Assembly (NCBI GenBank): GCA_028289645.1 | Contig: JANQOK010000023.1 | Location: 1 to 64,000, forward strand | Origin: Anderseniella sp. | GTDB lineage: Bacteria; Pseudomonadota; Alphaproteobacteria; Rhizobiales; Aestuariivirgaceae | DNA length: 64,000 nucleotides | Direction of reading: 5' to 3' | Shown here: positions 15,886 through 23,983 of the stretch, in pieces | Numbering within the stretch: position 1 is the first letter of the stretch | How the letters are laid out: each line of letters begins with the position of its first letter | Translations under genes and position numbers: made by a program | The notes under the pieces: generated by a model | The model's database searches: none | The model's input: only the letters and a program-made list of their open reading frames with translations | Told to the model about the DNA's origin: nothing

Positions 15886-18800
15886 CTATGTCGCAGTGTC
15901 CTCTGCGGTCTGCGGCTTGGGCCGTTTGCCCGTCAGGCGCATCGAGACAGAGCGGATTGCCACGTAGAACACCGGTGTCAGGAACAGACCGAGCAACGTA
16001 ACGCCGAGCATGCCGGAGAACACGGCCGTACCCAGCGCCTGCCGCAACTCGGCGCCCGGTCCGCTGGCGATGACCAGCGGCACAACGCCCAGGATGAACG
16101 CAAATGCGGTCATCAGGATTGGGCGCAGGCGCAGACGGCAGGCTTCAACCACGGCTTCCAGAAGGCCCTTGCCTTCATCTTCCTGCTGCCGGGCAAATTC
16201 GACGATCAAAATGGCGTTTTTCGCTGCCAGGCCGACCAGCACAATCAGTCCGATCTGGGTCAGGATGTTGTTGTCCATGCCGCGCACCATCACGCCAAGC
16301 AGGGCAGCCAGCATGGACAGCGGCACGATCAGCATGATGGCCATGGGCAGGGTCCAGCTTTCGTACTGCGCCGCCAGCAGCAGGAACACGACCGCAATGG
16401 CTAGGCCGAACAGGTAGATGGCTGTGTTGCCGGTCTGTTTTTCCTGCAGCGCCAATTCGGTCCATTCATAGGTCATGCCCTGCGGCAGGCTCTGCGCGGC
16501 CAGGTTCTCCATGATCTGCAGCGCTTCACCGGTGGAAACGCCGGGCGCGGTTGAGCCCTGCAGCGGCACCGAAACGAACTGGTTGTAGCGCTGCACCAGG
16601 TAAGGCCCGCTGGTATCGCGGATTTCCACCAGGGTTCCGAGCGGCACCAATGCGCCGGTGCTCGAGCGCACCTTGAGCCGTGCAATGTCGTCGCGTTCGA
16701 GCCTGAACGACTGGTCGGCCTGCATGCGCACGTCATAGCGTCGGCCGAAGGCGGTGAAATCGTTCACGAACGATGACCCGAGATTGAGCTCCAGCGTCTG
16801 GAAGATCGCGCCGATCGGCACCTGCAGCTGCTGCGCCTTAACCCGGTCGATCTCCAGATAGTAGGACGGGCTGGAGTTTGAAAACGTGGTGAACACACGG
16901 GTGACGCCGGGGGTCTGCTGCGCCTGTCCCATCATCGTGAATGCGGCGGCCAGCGCGCGATCCATCTTGGTGCCGCTGCGCTCCTGGATCTGCATCTTGA
17001 AGCCGCCACCCTGGCCAACGCCGCGCACCGACGGCGGTTGGATGGCGATGATGAAGGCTTCTTCGATCTGCTGCAGACGCCCGAACAGCGAGCCGATGAT
17101 CTGCTGAGAGGACTGGCCCTTCGCATTTCGGTCTGCGAAATCGTCGAAAGTCGCGAATATGGCCGCGGCATTGGTGGCCGATGTAAATGTCGCGCCCGAG
17201 AAACCGGCGAACGCAACCGCATCCTTGACGCCGGGTGTCTCCTTGATGATCTCGGTGGCACGCTGCACAACCCGGTCGGTACGGTCCAGTGAAGCGCCGT
17301 CGGGCAACTGGATGGCGACGATACCGTAACCCTGGTCAGTCTGCGGAATGAAGCCGCCGGGCACCTTGCCGAATGTCCACACGGTGAGGCCGATGAGCCC
17401 GGCATAGACCGCCAGGCCCATGACAGTGCGCCGCGACACAAGACCGACGACGCTGGCATACCCGTTGCTCGTCCTGTCAAAACCGGTATTGAATTTGTCT
17501 GCCGCCCAGCTGCCTATCCTGGCCAGGAAGAAATTTGACTTGGGCGCATCGTGCGGTTTCAGCAACAGGGCTGCCAGCGCCGGTGACAGAGTGAGCGAGT
17601 TGATGGCGGAAATCACCGTCGACGTGGCGATGGTGATGGCAAACTGCTTGTAGAAGGCGCCGGATATGCCCGGCACGAAGGCGGTCGGTATAAACACCGC
17701 GACCAGCACCAGGGAAATGGCAATGACCGCTGATCCGACTTCATCCATGGTGCGGTGGGACGCTTCCCTGGGCGACATTCCCGCCGCGATATTGCGTTCC
17801 ACGTTTTCGACCACGACAATGGCGTCGTCGACCACGATGCCGATCGCCAGAACCAGGCCGAACAGCGTCAGTGTGTTGAGCGAAAACCCAAGCGCCGACA
17901 TCACCATGAAAGTACCGATCAGCGACACCGGAATGGCGACGATGGGTATGATCGCGGTCCGCCAGGATTGCAGGAACACGATAACCACCAGCACAACCAG
18001 CAGAACGGCCTCGAACAGTGTCTTGTAGACCTCGTTCACCGACTCGGAAATGAACTCGGTCGGGTTGTAGACGATCTGGTACTCGATGCCGGGCGGGAAC
18101 GAGGTTTTCAACTGCTCCATGGCAGTGATGATCTCTTCCGCGCTCTGCAGGGCATTTGTGCCGGGCCTCTGGAAAATCGCCAGGGCAACGGCCGACTTGC
18201 CGTTGAGATAGGAGTTGGTGGTATAGCTCTTGGCGCCGATCTCCACCCGGGCCACGTCCTGCAGGCGGATCAGGCGGCCATCGTCGCCGGCCTTCACGAT
18301 CACATTGCGGAACTGCCGGACCGTGGAAAACCGTCCTTGCGTGGTCACCGTGTAGGTCACGTCAATGTCGCCTGGTGCGGGTTCGGCGCCAATGGCGCCA
18401 CCGGACACCTGGACGTTCTGCTCGCGCAGGGAGGCCAGCAGGTCTGCTGAAGTCATGCCGTACGAGGCAAGTTTCTCAGGGTCGATCCAGACCCGCAGCG
18501 AGTACTCCCGTTCACCGAAGATCGTCAGGTCGCCGACACCGTCGAGCCGCACCAGCACATCGCGGACATTGTTGCGGGCATAGTTCGACACGTAGAGCTG
18601 GTCCAGGCTGTCGTCGGGAGACAGCATGTGCACCACCATCATCAGGTTCGGCGAGCTTTTGCGGGTGGTTATGCCGACCCGGCGAACTTCCTCGGGCAGG
18701 CGCGGTTCGGCAATCGCCACCCGGTTCTGCACCAGCACCTGGGCATCGTCCAGGTCTGTTCCGCTCCTGAATGTAATGGTCAGCGACATGGTGCCGGCAC

Positions 18801-19056
18801 TGGTCGAGTTGGACGACATGTACAGCATGTTTTCAATGCCGTTGATCTCCTCCTCGATCGGCGCCGCCACAGTCTCGGCAACGGTCTCCGCATCCGCCCC
18901 GGCATAGTTTGCCGTCACCACAATGGTGGGCGGTGCGATATCCGGGTACTGGCCGACAGGCAGCTGGAAATACGAAATGGCCCCCATCAGCACGATCAGG
19001 ATCGAGATCACGCTGGCGAATATCGGCCGGTCGATGAAGAAGTGGGCAAAGCGCAT
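15886..19056 (-). CDS. RND multidrug efflux permease (HAE1/AcrB-like)
   Basis: The 1056-residue inner-membrane RND pump has twelve hydrophobic segments and two large periplasmic loops. Proton-relay residues are visible: the paired Asp in LAIGIVVDDAIVVVENVER (segment 4) and Lys in LVGLAAKNAILIVEFA (segment 10). The start FFIDRPIFASVISILIVLMGAI matches HAE1 pumps. It follows the adaptor gene by 12 bp. No outer-membrane TolC-like gene lies in the window, so an unlinked channel would be needed. Confidence 0.95.
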   Translation of the reverse strand: MRFAHFFIDRPIFASVISILIVLMGAISYFQLPVGQYPDIAPPTIVVTANYAGADAETVAETVAAPIEEEINGIENMLYMSSNSTSAGTMSLTITFRSGTDLDDAQVLVQNRVAIAEPRLPEEVRRVGITTRKSSPNLMMVVHMLSPDDSLDQLYVSNYARNNVRDVLVRLDGVGDLTIFGEREYSLRVWIDPEKLASYGMTSADLLASLREQNVQVSGGAIGAEPAPGDIDVTYTVTTQGRFSTVRQFRNVIVKAGDDGRLIRLQDVARVEIGAKSYTTNSYLNGKSAVALAIFQRPGTNALQSAEEIITAMEQLKTSFPPGIEYQIVYNPTEFISESVNEVYKTLFEAVLLVVLVVIVFLQSWRTAIIPIVAIPVSLIGTFMVMSALGFSLNTLTLFGLVLAIGIVVDDAIVVVENVERNIAAGMSPREASHRTMDEVGSAVIAISLVLVAVFIPTAFVPGISGAFYKQFAITIATSTVISAINSLTLSPALAALLLKPHDAPKSNFFLARIGSWAADKFNTGFDRTSNGYASVVGLVSRRTVMGLAVYAGLIGLTVWTFGKVPGGFIPQTDQGYGIVAIQLPDGASLDRTDRVVQRATEIIKETPGVKDAVAFAGFSGATFTSATNAAAIFATFDDFADRNAKGQSSQQIIGSLFGRLQQIEEAFIIAIQPPSVRGVGQGGGFKMQIQERSGTKMDRALAAAFTMMGQAQQTPGVTRVFTTFSNSSPSYYLEIDRVKAQQLQVPIGAIFQTLELNLGSSFVNDFTAFGRRYDVRMQADQSFRLERDDIARLKVRSSTGALVPLGTLVEIRDTSGPYLVQRYNQFVSVPLQGSTAPGVSTGEALQIMENLAAQSLPQGMTYEWTELALQEKQTGNTAIYLFGLAIAVVFLLLAAQYESWTLPMAIMLIVPLSMLAALLGVMVRGMDNNILTQIGLIVLVGLAAKNAILIVEFARQQEDEGKGLLEAVVEACRLRLRPILMTAFAFILGVVPLVIASGPGAELRQALGTAVFSGMLGVTLLGLFLTPVFYVAIRSVSMRLTGKRPKPQTAEDTAT

Positions 19057-19068
19057 GTGTCGTTGTCC

Positions 19069-20226
19069 CTAGTTCCTGGCTGCGACAGGCGGCAGTTCCT
19101 GCAGCTGCGGATCTATGGTCATGCCGGGGCGAACCCTGGCAAGGCCGTTGACCACGATTGTCTCGTCGCCCTTGAGGCCGGTCCGCACCAGGCGATAGCC
19201 GTCGATGCGCGGGCCGGGCCTGATCACCTTCGGGGTGAGCACATTGTTGTCGCCAACCACAAACACGATGCGCCGGTTCTGGTCCGTGCCGACAGCCTGG
19301 TCCGGGACCAACACGCCCTCATACTCATTTGAGCCGGGTATGGAGATGCGCCCGAACAGGCCGGGCTGCAGGAACAGGTCCGTGTTGGTTACGATCGCCC
19401 GCCCGCGCATGGTGCCGGTCGCGTCATCGATGCGGTTGTTGAGAAAGTCCAGATTGCCGGTGTGTTTCGGCTCGGTCTCGTCGGTAAGCTGTATCTTGAC
19501 CTCGTAAGGGGTCAGCCGTCCCGATGGCCGGGTGCCATTGCGGGCCAGCCTAGAATAGGCAAGGTAGGACCGCTCGTCGACATCGAAATAGAAGTAGATC
19601 GGGTCAAGCGACACAATCGATGCCAGCACGGTGGAATTTGCCTGCACCAGGTTGCCGACGGATATCAGGTTGCGGCCGATGCGGCCCTTCACCGGCGAAT
19701 AGATTTTCGTGTATCCAAGGTTTAGCTCGGCTGTACGGAGGCGGGCGGTGGCGCCGGCAAACTCTGCCTGTGCAGCCAGGTATTCCTGGCGGCGCTGATC
19801 CTGGGCAGACGCTGCGATGGTGCCGGAGGTGCGGAGTTTCTGGCCGCGTTCGAATTCTTCCTTGGTCAGGTCAAGCCGGCTCTGGGCAACCTCGACACTG
19901 GACTTGGCGTTTTCCAGCTCCGCCTCGAACTGCTTGCGGTCGATGGTGAACAGCAGGTCGCCGACCTCGACCAGCGCACCGTCCTTGAAGTGTATTTCCT
20001 GCAGATAACCGGCGACACGGGCGCGAAGCTCCACATCTTCCTTTGCTTCAAACCGGCCAGTGAATACATCGGTCTCGATGATTTTTTTGACAACTGGTTT
20101 GGCGACGCTGATCTTGGGGGCAGGCGGCGGCGCGGGTTCGGACTTTGGCGCGTCATCGCAGGCGGTGAGAAGCAAAGTGCCGGCAAACAGTAAAATGGCA
20201 GGCAGAATTGATTTACCTGTTGGCAT
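19069..20226 (-). CDS. RND efflux periplasmic adaptor lipoprotein
   Basis: The 385-residue membrane-fusion protein has a lipobox LLTAC (Cys at about 23) for attachment to the inner membrane, then a barrel-sandwich (ELRARVAGYLQEIHFKDGALVEVGD) and a coiled-coil hairpin (about 105-170) with LDLTKEEFERGQKL. The second half-lipoyl LGYTKIYSPVKGRIGRNL follows, with a beta-barrel to the C-terminus. It pairs with the RND permease downstream. A 16 bp palindrome lies 45 bp upstream of the start. Confidence 0.94.
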   Translation of the reverse strand: MPTGKSILPAILLFAGTLLLTACDDAPKSEPAPPPAPKISVAKPVVKKIIETDVFTGRFEAKEDVELRARVAGYLQEIHFKDGALVEVGDLLFTIDRKQFEAELENAKSSVEVAQSRLDLTKEEFERGQKLRTSGTIAASAQDQRRQEYLAAQAEFAGATARLRTAELNLGYTKIYSPVKGRIGRNLISVGNLVQANSTVLASIVSLDPIYFYFDVDERSYLAYSRLARNGTRPSGRLTPYEVKIQLTDETEPKHTGNLDFLNNRIDDATGTMRGRAIVTNTDLFLQPGLFGRISIPGSNEYEGVLVPDQAVGTDQNRRIVFVVGDNNVLTPKVIRPGPRIDGYRLVRTGLKGDETIVVNGLARVRPGMTIDPQLQELPPVAARN

Positions 20227-20270
20227 ATTCCAGTCCTTAAGAAGTCAGACATCCGGAGTTGTGAGGCGCA

Positions 20271-20286
20271 TTGCGCAGTTGCGCAA
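20271..20286. promoter_or_regulatory. Perfect palindrome upstream of RND operon
   Basis: TTGCGCAGTTGCGCAA consists of TTGCGCA, GT, TGCGCAA and sits 45 bp before the adaptor ATG. TetR- or MarR-family repressors of efflux operons bind such sites, but no such regulator gene is present in the neighbourhood. Confidence 0.45.
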
Positions 20287-20385
20287 GCGTTTAGTCGGTA
20301 CGCGAACCAAACTGTTACGGTTCAGCGTAATGCAATCTGCTGTGAACCTGAAATATGACAGTTTCGAGATCGTGGCGGCATGCGA

Positions 20386-20814
20386 TCAGTCGGCGAGGTG
20401 GTTTGGCAGCAGTTTGCTGAAAACCGCCACCAGGAAGGCCGTGCTGAGACCGAAACCCAGCAGTCCGGTAACCGACGCAAAGGCAGCATAAAGCCTTATG
20501 TTTTCAGCCAGGACAATGTCGCCATATCCCAGGGTCGTGTAGGTGACCAGGGCGAAATACACGGAAGTTCCGGGATCGGTGAAGGCGCCAAAAGCAATGA
20601 ACGACAATGCCCACAACCAGACCTGGACCGAGTGGGAAATGACGATAATGATGATCGCGACGCCCAGCAGAACTGCGGTAGAGAACAAGGGGCCCGACGC
20701 CCACAGTTTTCTGTTCAGCGACTTCAAAAGCCTTATATCGATTACCAGGAAGGCGACATGCAAGAACATGCAGATGCCCAACAGCACTGTTCCCCAGACC
20801 ATCTGACCCGACAT
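20386..20814 (-). CDS. Two-TM potassium channel family protein
   Basis: The 142-residue protein has an Ion_trans_2 pore. About four hydrophobic segments are visible, with the selectivity filter in YFALVTYTTLGYGDIVLAEN (TTLGYGD, filter residues GYG) between the last two. No cytoplasmic RCK domain is attached, so gating is unknown. Transcribed on its own, 78 bp from the CPBP protease gene. Confidence 0.88.
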   Translation of the reverse strand: MSGQMVWGTVLLGICMFLHVAFLVIDIRLLKSLNRKLWASGPLFSTAVLLGVAIIIIVISHSVQVWLWALSFIAFGAFTDPGTSVYFALVTYTTLGYGDIVLAENIRLYAAFASVTGLLGFGLSTAFLVAVFSKLLPNHLAD

Positions 20815-20892
20815 GGTTCTCCCCTTGTATCAATAGCTTGGGAAGCTAAGCAGCAATTTCCTGAGGTTTTCAAGTGGCAGTTGCCGGCCTGT

Positions 20893-21801
20893 TCAGATGG
20901 CGGTCAGGCCGCCGGGCCTCTGCCTGAGCAGGTAGACAATGAGCGAGGTGGCCGCCGCAAAGACCACGAAGTACACCAGCCCGGCCTCAATCAGCGCACG
21001 ACCGCCGACGAATAATGGCGGGCCGCTCTGCTCGATGACGATGAGACTGGTATTGCCGGTGCCGGAAAACGCCAGCCCGAACACGGACACCTGGACGAAA
21101 TCCCAGGCAAAATGGAAGCCGACGCCAAACCAGATCGAGTTGAAAAAATGCAGCGCCGCGATGTAGAAACCGGCAATCACCATCAGGTTGAAGAATGCGA
21201 TGATACCAAACTGGTTGTACTGGATATGCAGGAGCGCGTAGATGAACGCGTTTGCAATTACCAGGACAGGTGCCGGAACCGATCCTTCCCCCGACGCATA
21301 GCCATAGGCGCGATAGCGCACTTCCTCTGCAAATCCGATGCTTGCAAACTGAACCAGGCTGGTCAGCGTGGACCACAGGAATATGGTATCGAAGGGATCG
21401 GAAACTGACTTCACCACAACCCAGCCGAGCGACCATTGAAACAGGAAGATGACGGTCAGAATGTTGGCCGCGACAATGAAGCCGGATATCAGCATCACCG
21501 GCATGCGTGCATCGATGTTCATGCGCAGTTCGCGCGGATCACGCCGGTCCAGATAGACGAAACACAGGCGCACGAACTGGTATGTCAGCATCATCGCGAC
21601 TACCGAACTGACGATGATGGCCACGATCAGGAATCCCTGCATTTGCCTGAGGGCATCAGGATCATTGGTCGGGAGAAACAGGAATGCCGCGGCGGCCGTC
21701 AATGGGCCGATCAGAACGGTGCCGGCGGAACAGATCGCGACCCGCAGCACCCAGGCATACCAGACCCGCCGCGCCATGAACTCCGCCACCTGATGCAGCA
21801 T
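20893..21801 (-). CDS. CPBP-family intramembrane glutamic protease
   Basis: The 302-residue membrane protein has about eight hydrophobic segments and the CPBP (Abi/Rce1) motifs. GFAEEVRYRAY contains the EExxxR pair, LLHIQYNQ the first His, and GFHFAWDFVQ the second His. These form the glutamate-based active site buried in the membrane. Substrates are unknown; in other bacteria family members process or protect against peptides. No bacteriocin gene adjoins it. Confidence 0.87.
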   Translation of the reverse strand: MLHQVAEFMARRVWYAWVLRVAICSAGTVLIGPLTAAAAFLFLPTNDPDALRQMQGFLIVAIIVSSVVAMMLTYQFVRLCFVYLDRRDPRELRMNIDARMPVMLISGFIVAANILTVIFLFQWSLGWVVVKSVSDPFDTIFLWSTLTSLVQFASIGFAEEVRYRAYGYASGEGSVPAPVLVIANAFIYALLHIQYNQFGIIAFFNLMVIAGFYIAALHFFNSIWFGVGFHFAWDFVQVSVFGLAFSGTGNTSLIVIEQSGPPLFVGGRALIEAGLVYFVVFAAATSLIVYLLRQRPGGLTAI

Positions 21802-21918
21802 GTCTGTGTGTTACTCCGGTTACCGCCAAGCTTGCGTATAGCTGCAACGGGGCGAAGTTGAGGCCGGGGTGATCTGGGACGGTTTCACGCGGTGAGGGAT
21901 TACAGTGAGCGAATTGAA

Positions 21919-21944
21919 AAAGCCCCGGATCTCTCCGGGGCTTT
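21919..21944 (-). terminator. Rho-independent terminator (minus strand)
   Basis: AAAGCCCCGG, a 6-base loop and CCGGGGCTTT make a perfect 10 bp stem. Read on the minus strand it runs into TTTTTC. It lies downstream of the small exported gene at 22086 and would end that transcript. Confidence 0.8.
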
Positions 21945-22085
21945 CATGCTGGGCACCGGCCTGTCTTCGAACCGGCCTGGTAAGCGGGGTTTGGCGGCGG
22001 CTGAAGGGCAGAAGCGGCGACCAGCATGCAGGCAGTGATACGTCTGAAGGGGCATTGGTCGGTATCACGGCCCAAACGTCACCGA

Positions 22086-22397
22086 TCAGTTGTGCTTGCG
22101 CCGGTAGATGCGACGACTCTGCCGGTTCAGGCTGCGGTGCATTCGTGCGCGCTCGCTGCGTGTGACGACGCCGTCGGCCTTGAAGCGGCGTTCCTGATTG
22201 CGAAGGCGGGCCTGTCCGCGGATCAGCTGTCCGGTTTCGCGGAAGGTCAGTGAACCATCCTGGACGCCATCGAAAATCCGCAATGACTGGTTGTGCTGGC
22301 GCCAATCCGCGCCGGGAGTGGATTGGGCTGCAGCGGCGCCGGCCGCGAGCGTCAGGGCGAGAGTTGCAGCGACCGCGATCACGAGTGACCTGTTCAT
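22086..22397 (-). CDS. Small exported basic protein, unknown function
   Basis: The 103-residue protein has a clear signal peptide (MNRSLVIAVAATLALTLAAG...AAAQ). The mature part is rich in Arg and Gln, with two EF-hand-like stretches (DGVQDGSLTFRE and ADGVVTRSER). Its start ATG at 22397 has GGAGA six bases upstream. Divergent from the PepSY/two-component set, to which it may be functionally linked. No family recognised with certainty. Confidence 0.75.
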   Translation of the reverse strand: MNRSLVIAVAATLALTLAAGAAAAQSTPGADWRQHNQSLRIFDGVQDGSLTFRETGQLIRGQARLRNQERRFKADGVVTRSERARMHRSLNRQSRRIYRRKHN

Positions 22398-22537
22398 GTT
22401 GTTCTCCATCTGGCTTTTTTTGTTCTGCAGATCGGATAGTTTTGTTCCGATGCGAGAAAACTAGCCAAAGCCCGCTGAGGGCCCGCTGACAGATGATGTC
22501 AGTGTTTTGTCAGTTTTGAAGTGGTACCTGACGCCAA

Positions 22538-22996
22538 ATGGACGAGACCCTGCACCAGCCGGAAAAACAACCGAACCTGTCGCGCCGGACCTTTCTGATG
22601 GCCTGCGCTGCCCTGGTGGGTTGCGTGTTGGGAGGTGAGCCAGCCGCGGCGCAGGGCCTGCCGCCCCGGCAGCGTCGTCGTCGGCGCCGGCGCCGCGAGC
22701 GCAGGCGGCGCAGGTGGCGCAGGCGGGAACGCCGGCGCGAGCGCCGCCAATTGCGCGATGCCATCGAAAGCGGCGAAGTCAAGCCGCTGCATCAACTGAT
22801 GCGGAAGTTCACCAGACAAGTGGACGGGGAAGTGCTCGATGTTCGTTATCGCGAACGTGGCGGGAACCGGGTTTATATATTTATTGTGCTGCTGCCGGAC
22901 GGACGCGTCACCCGATATGTGATGGATGCCAGGAACGAGCGTATTTTTACCCTCGACGAGGCATTCGACCACTATGGTTTGAGGCACAGGGACTAG
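22538..22996 (+). CDS. PepSY-domain protein with Arg-rich linker
   Basis: The 152-residue protein starts with a Tat-like signal (NLSRRTFLMACAALVGCVLGG). A stretch of about 35 residues, mostly Arg, follows (about 46-72). A PepSY-like domain then begins LRDAIESGEVKPLHQLM and contains DGEVLDVRYRERGG and YVMDARNERIFTL. Small PepSY proteins are often encoded just upstream of OmpR-type regulators and kinases and may act as periplasmic inputs. Its TAG stop codon overlaps the first bases of the MITE-like element, so the original C-terminus may have differed. Confidence 0.8.
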   Translation: MDETLHQPEKQPNLSRRTFLMACAALVGCVLGGEPAAAQGLPPRQRRRRRRRRERRRRRWRRRERRRERRQLRDAIESGEVKPLHQLMRKFTRQVDGEVLDVRYRERGGNRVYIFIVLLPDGRVTRYVMDARNERIFTLDEAFDHYGLRHRD

Positions 22997-23263
22997 GGTC
23001 AGGACCCATTAATCTTATGCAATTCTGTTTGAACCAAAACATTCGAATGACCGTGAAACAGCGCAAGGCAAGGCTTTGTGCCTTGTCGAGCATTTTTCGC
23101 CTTCAGGCGGGTGTTTTGGCTCAAACCCGAAGGGCGGGGTCTATTTTGCCCCTGACTGTGTTGAAAGGGCTTGAAAACCGTCAGGTTTCCTGTGCCCTTT
23201 CGCCTTGTCAGACGCAAAATATCCTCCCGCAGAATGGATAAGATTAATGAGTCCTGACCCTAG
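22993..23263 (+). mobile_element. 271 bp MITE-like element with terminal inverted repeats
   Basis: The ends, 22993-23017 and 23239-23263, are inverted repeats matching 24 of 25 positions and both begin CTAGGGTCAGGAC when read inward. Inside, positions 23027-23126 can form a long imperfect hairpin capped by CAAGGCA/TGCCTTG. A second smaller hairpin (AAAGGGC...GCCCTTT) is in the right third. No ORF of note. A partial inverted copy occupies 1-166. It separates the PepSY gene from the response regulator gene. The transposase that would move it is not in the window. Confidence 0.75.
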
Positions 23264-23275
23264 GGTCCGGACCCT
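23262..23275. repeat. 14 bp perfect palindrome at element boundary
   Basis: AGGGTCCGGACCCT is its own reverse complement and begins at the last bases of the 271 bp element. It looks like a second, truncated terminus joined head-to-head to the element, or an operator for the regulator gene 43 bp downstream. Confidence 0.5.
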
Positions 23276-23317
23276 GGTTTGGCGTAGTAAGGGACGTAAC
23301 AAGGGGAGGTTAGGCTT

Positions 23318-23983
23318 CTGCGTATTCTGGTTGTAGAAGATGAACCGAAACTGTCGCAGGACGTGTGCCGGGTCCTGTCCGGCGCCGGCTTCGTGCCGGA
23401 AGTGGCAGAAGACGGCGAAGACGCCTGGTTTCTTGGCAGCACTGAAGACTATGCTGCCATCGTGCTTGATCTTGGCCTGCCGAAGATGGACGGCATAAGT
23501 GTGTTGCAACGCTGGCGCGAAGCAGACGTGACCATACCGGTGCTCGTGCTGACGGCAAGATCCGGCTGGCGTGAACGGGTGACCGGTATCGACGCGGGCG
23601 CTGACGATTACCTGACCAAACCGTTCCAGATGGAAGAGCTTGTCGCCCGGCTGCACGCCATTGTGCGCCGGACAGCAGGCAAGGCCACGTCATCCATCAC
23701 GGTCGGCCCGCTGACACTGGATGCCCGATTGATGCGGGTGTCGGTGGACGGTGCCCGTGTGAGCCTGACTCCGCTGGAATACCGTGCATTGACCTACCTG
23801 ATCTACAATGCCGGCCGGGTCGTGGCGCCACATGAACTCACCGAGCACGTTTACGGTATCGGCCAGGAACGGGGAAACAACAACCTTGAAGTGTTGATAG
23901 GCCGGCTCAGGCGCAAGATTGGCGCCAAGGTGATCGGCAATCGCCGCGGCTACGGTTACATCATAGGCGACGAGGCCGAATGA
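23318..23983 (+). CDS. OmpR-family response regulator (apparent CTG start)
   Basis: This 221-residue regulator has a receiver domain (RILVVEDEPKLSQDV, phospho-acceptor Asp in IVLDLGLPKMDG, Lys in LTKPFQ) and a C-terminal winged helix (about 130-221, ending RRGYGYIIG). The only codon giving a full N-terminus is CTG at 23318, with AGGGGAGG upstream. The first conventional start in frame, GTG 23363, would delete the acidic VEDE strand, and a stop codon precedes at 23297. It overlaps the histidine kinase gene by four bases. The 271 bp element lies 54 bp upstream. Confidence 0.88.
   Translation: MRILVVEDEPKLSQDVCRVLSGAGFVPEVAEDGEDAWFLGSTEDYAAIVLDLGLPKMDGISVLQRWREADVTIPVLVLTARSGWRERVTGIDAGADDYLTKPFQMEELVARLHAIVRRTAGKATSSITVGPLTLDARLMRVSVDGARVSLTPLEYRALTYLIYNAGRVVAPHELTEHVYGIGQERGNNNLEVLIGRLRRKIGAKVIGNRRGYGYIIGDEAE

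Noticed and set aside
21949-21990. tRNA-like TTCGAA context
   Set aside because: The flanks do not form a T-stem or acceptor stem; the signal is a 9 bp direct repeat ACCGGCCTG with 16 bp period.
23260-23280. Complete second insertion element
   Set aside because: Only a 14 bp palindrome is present beyond the element end, with no second terminal repeat.
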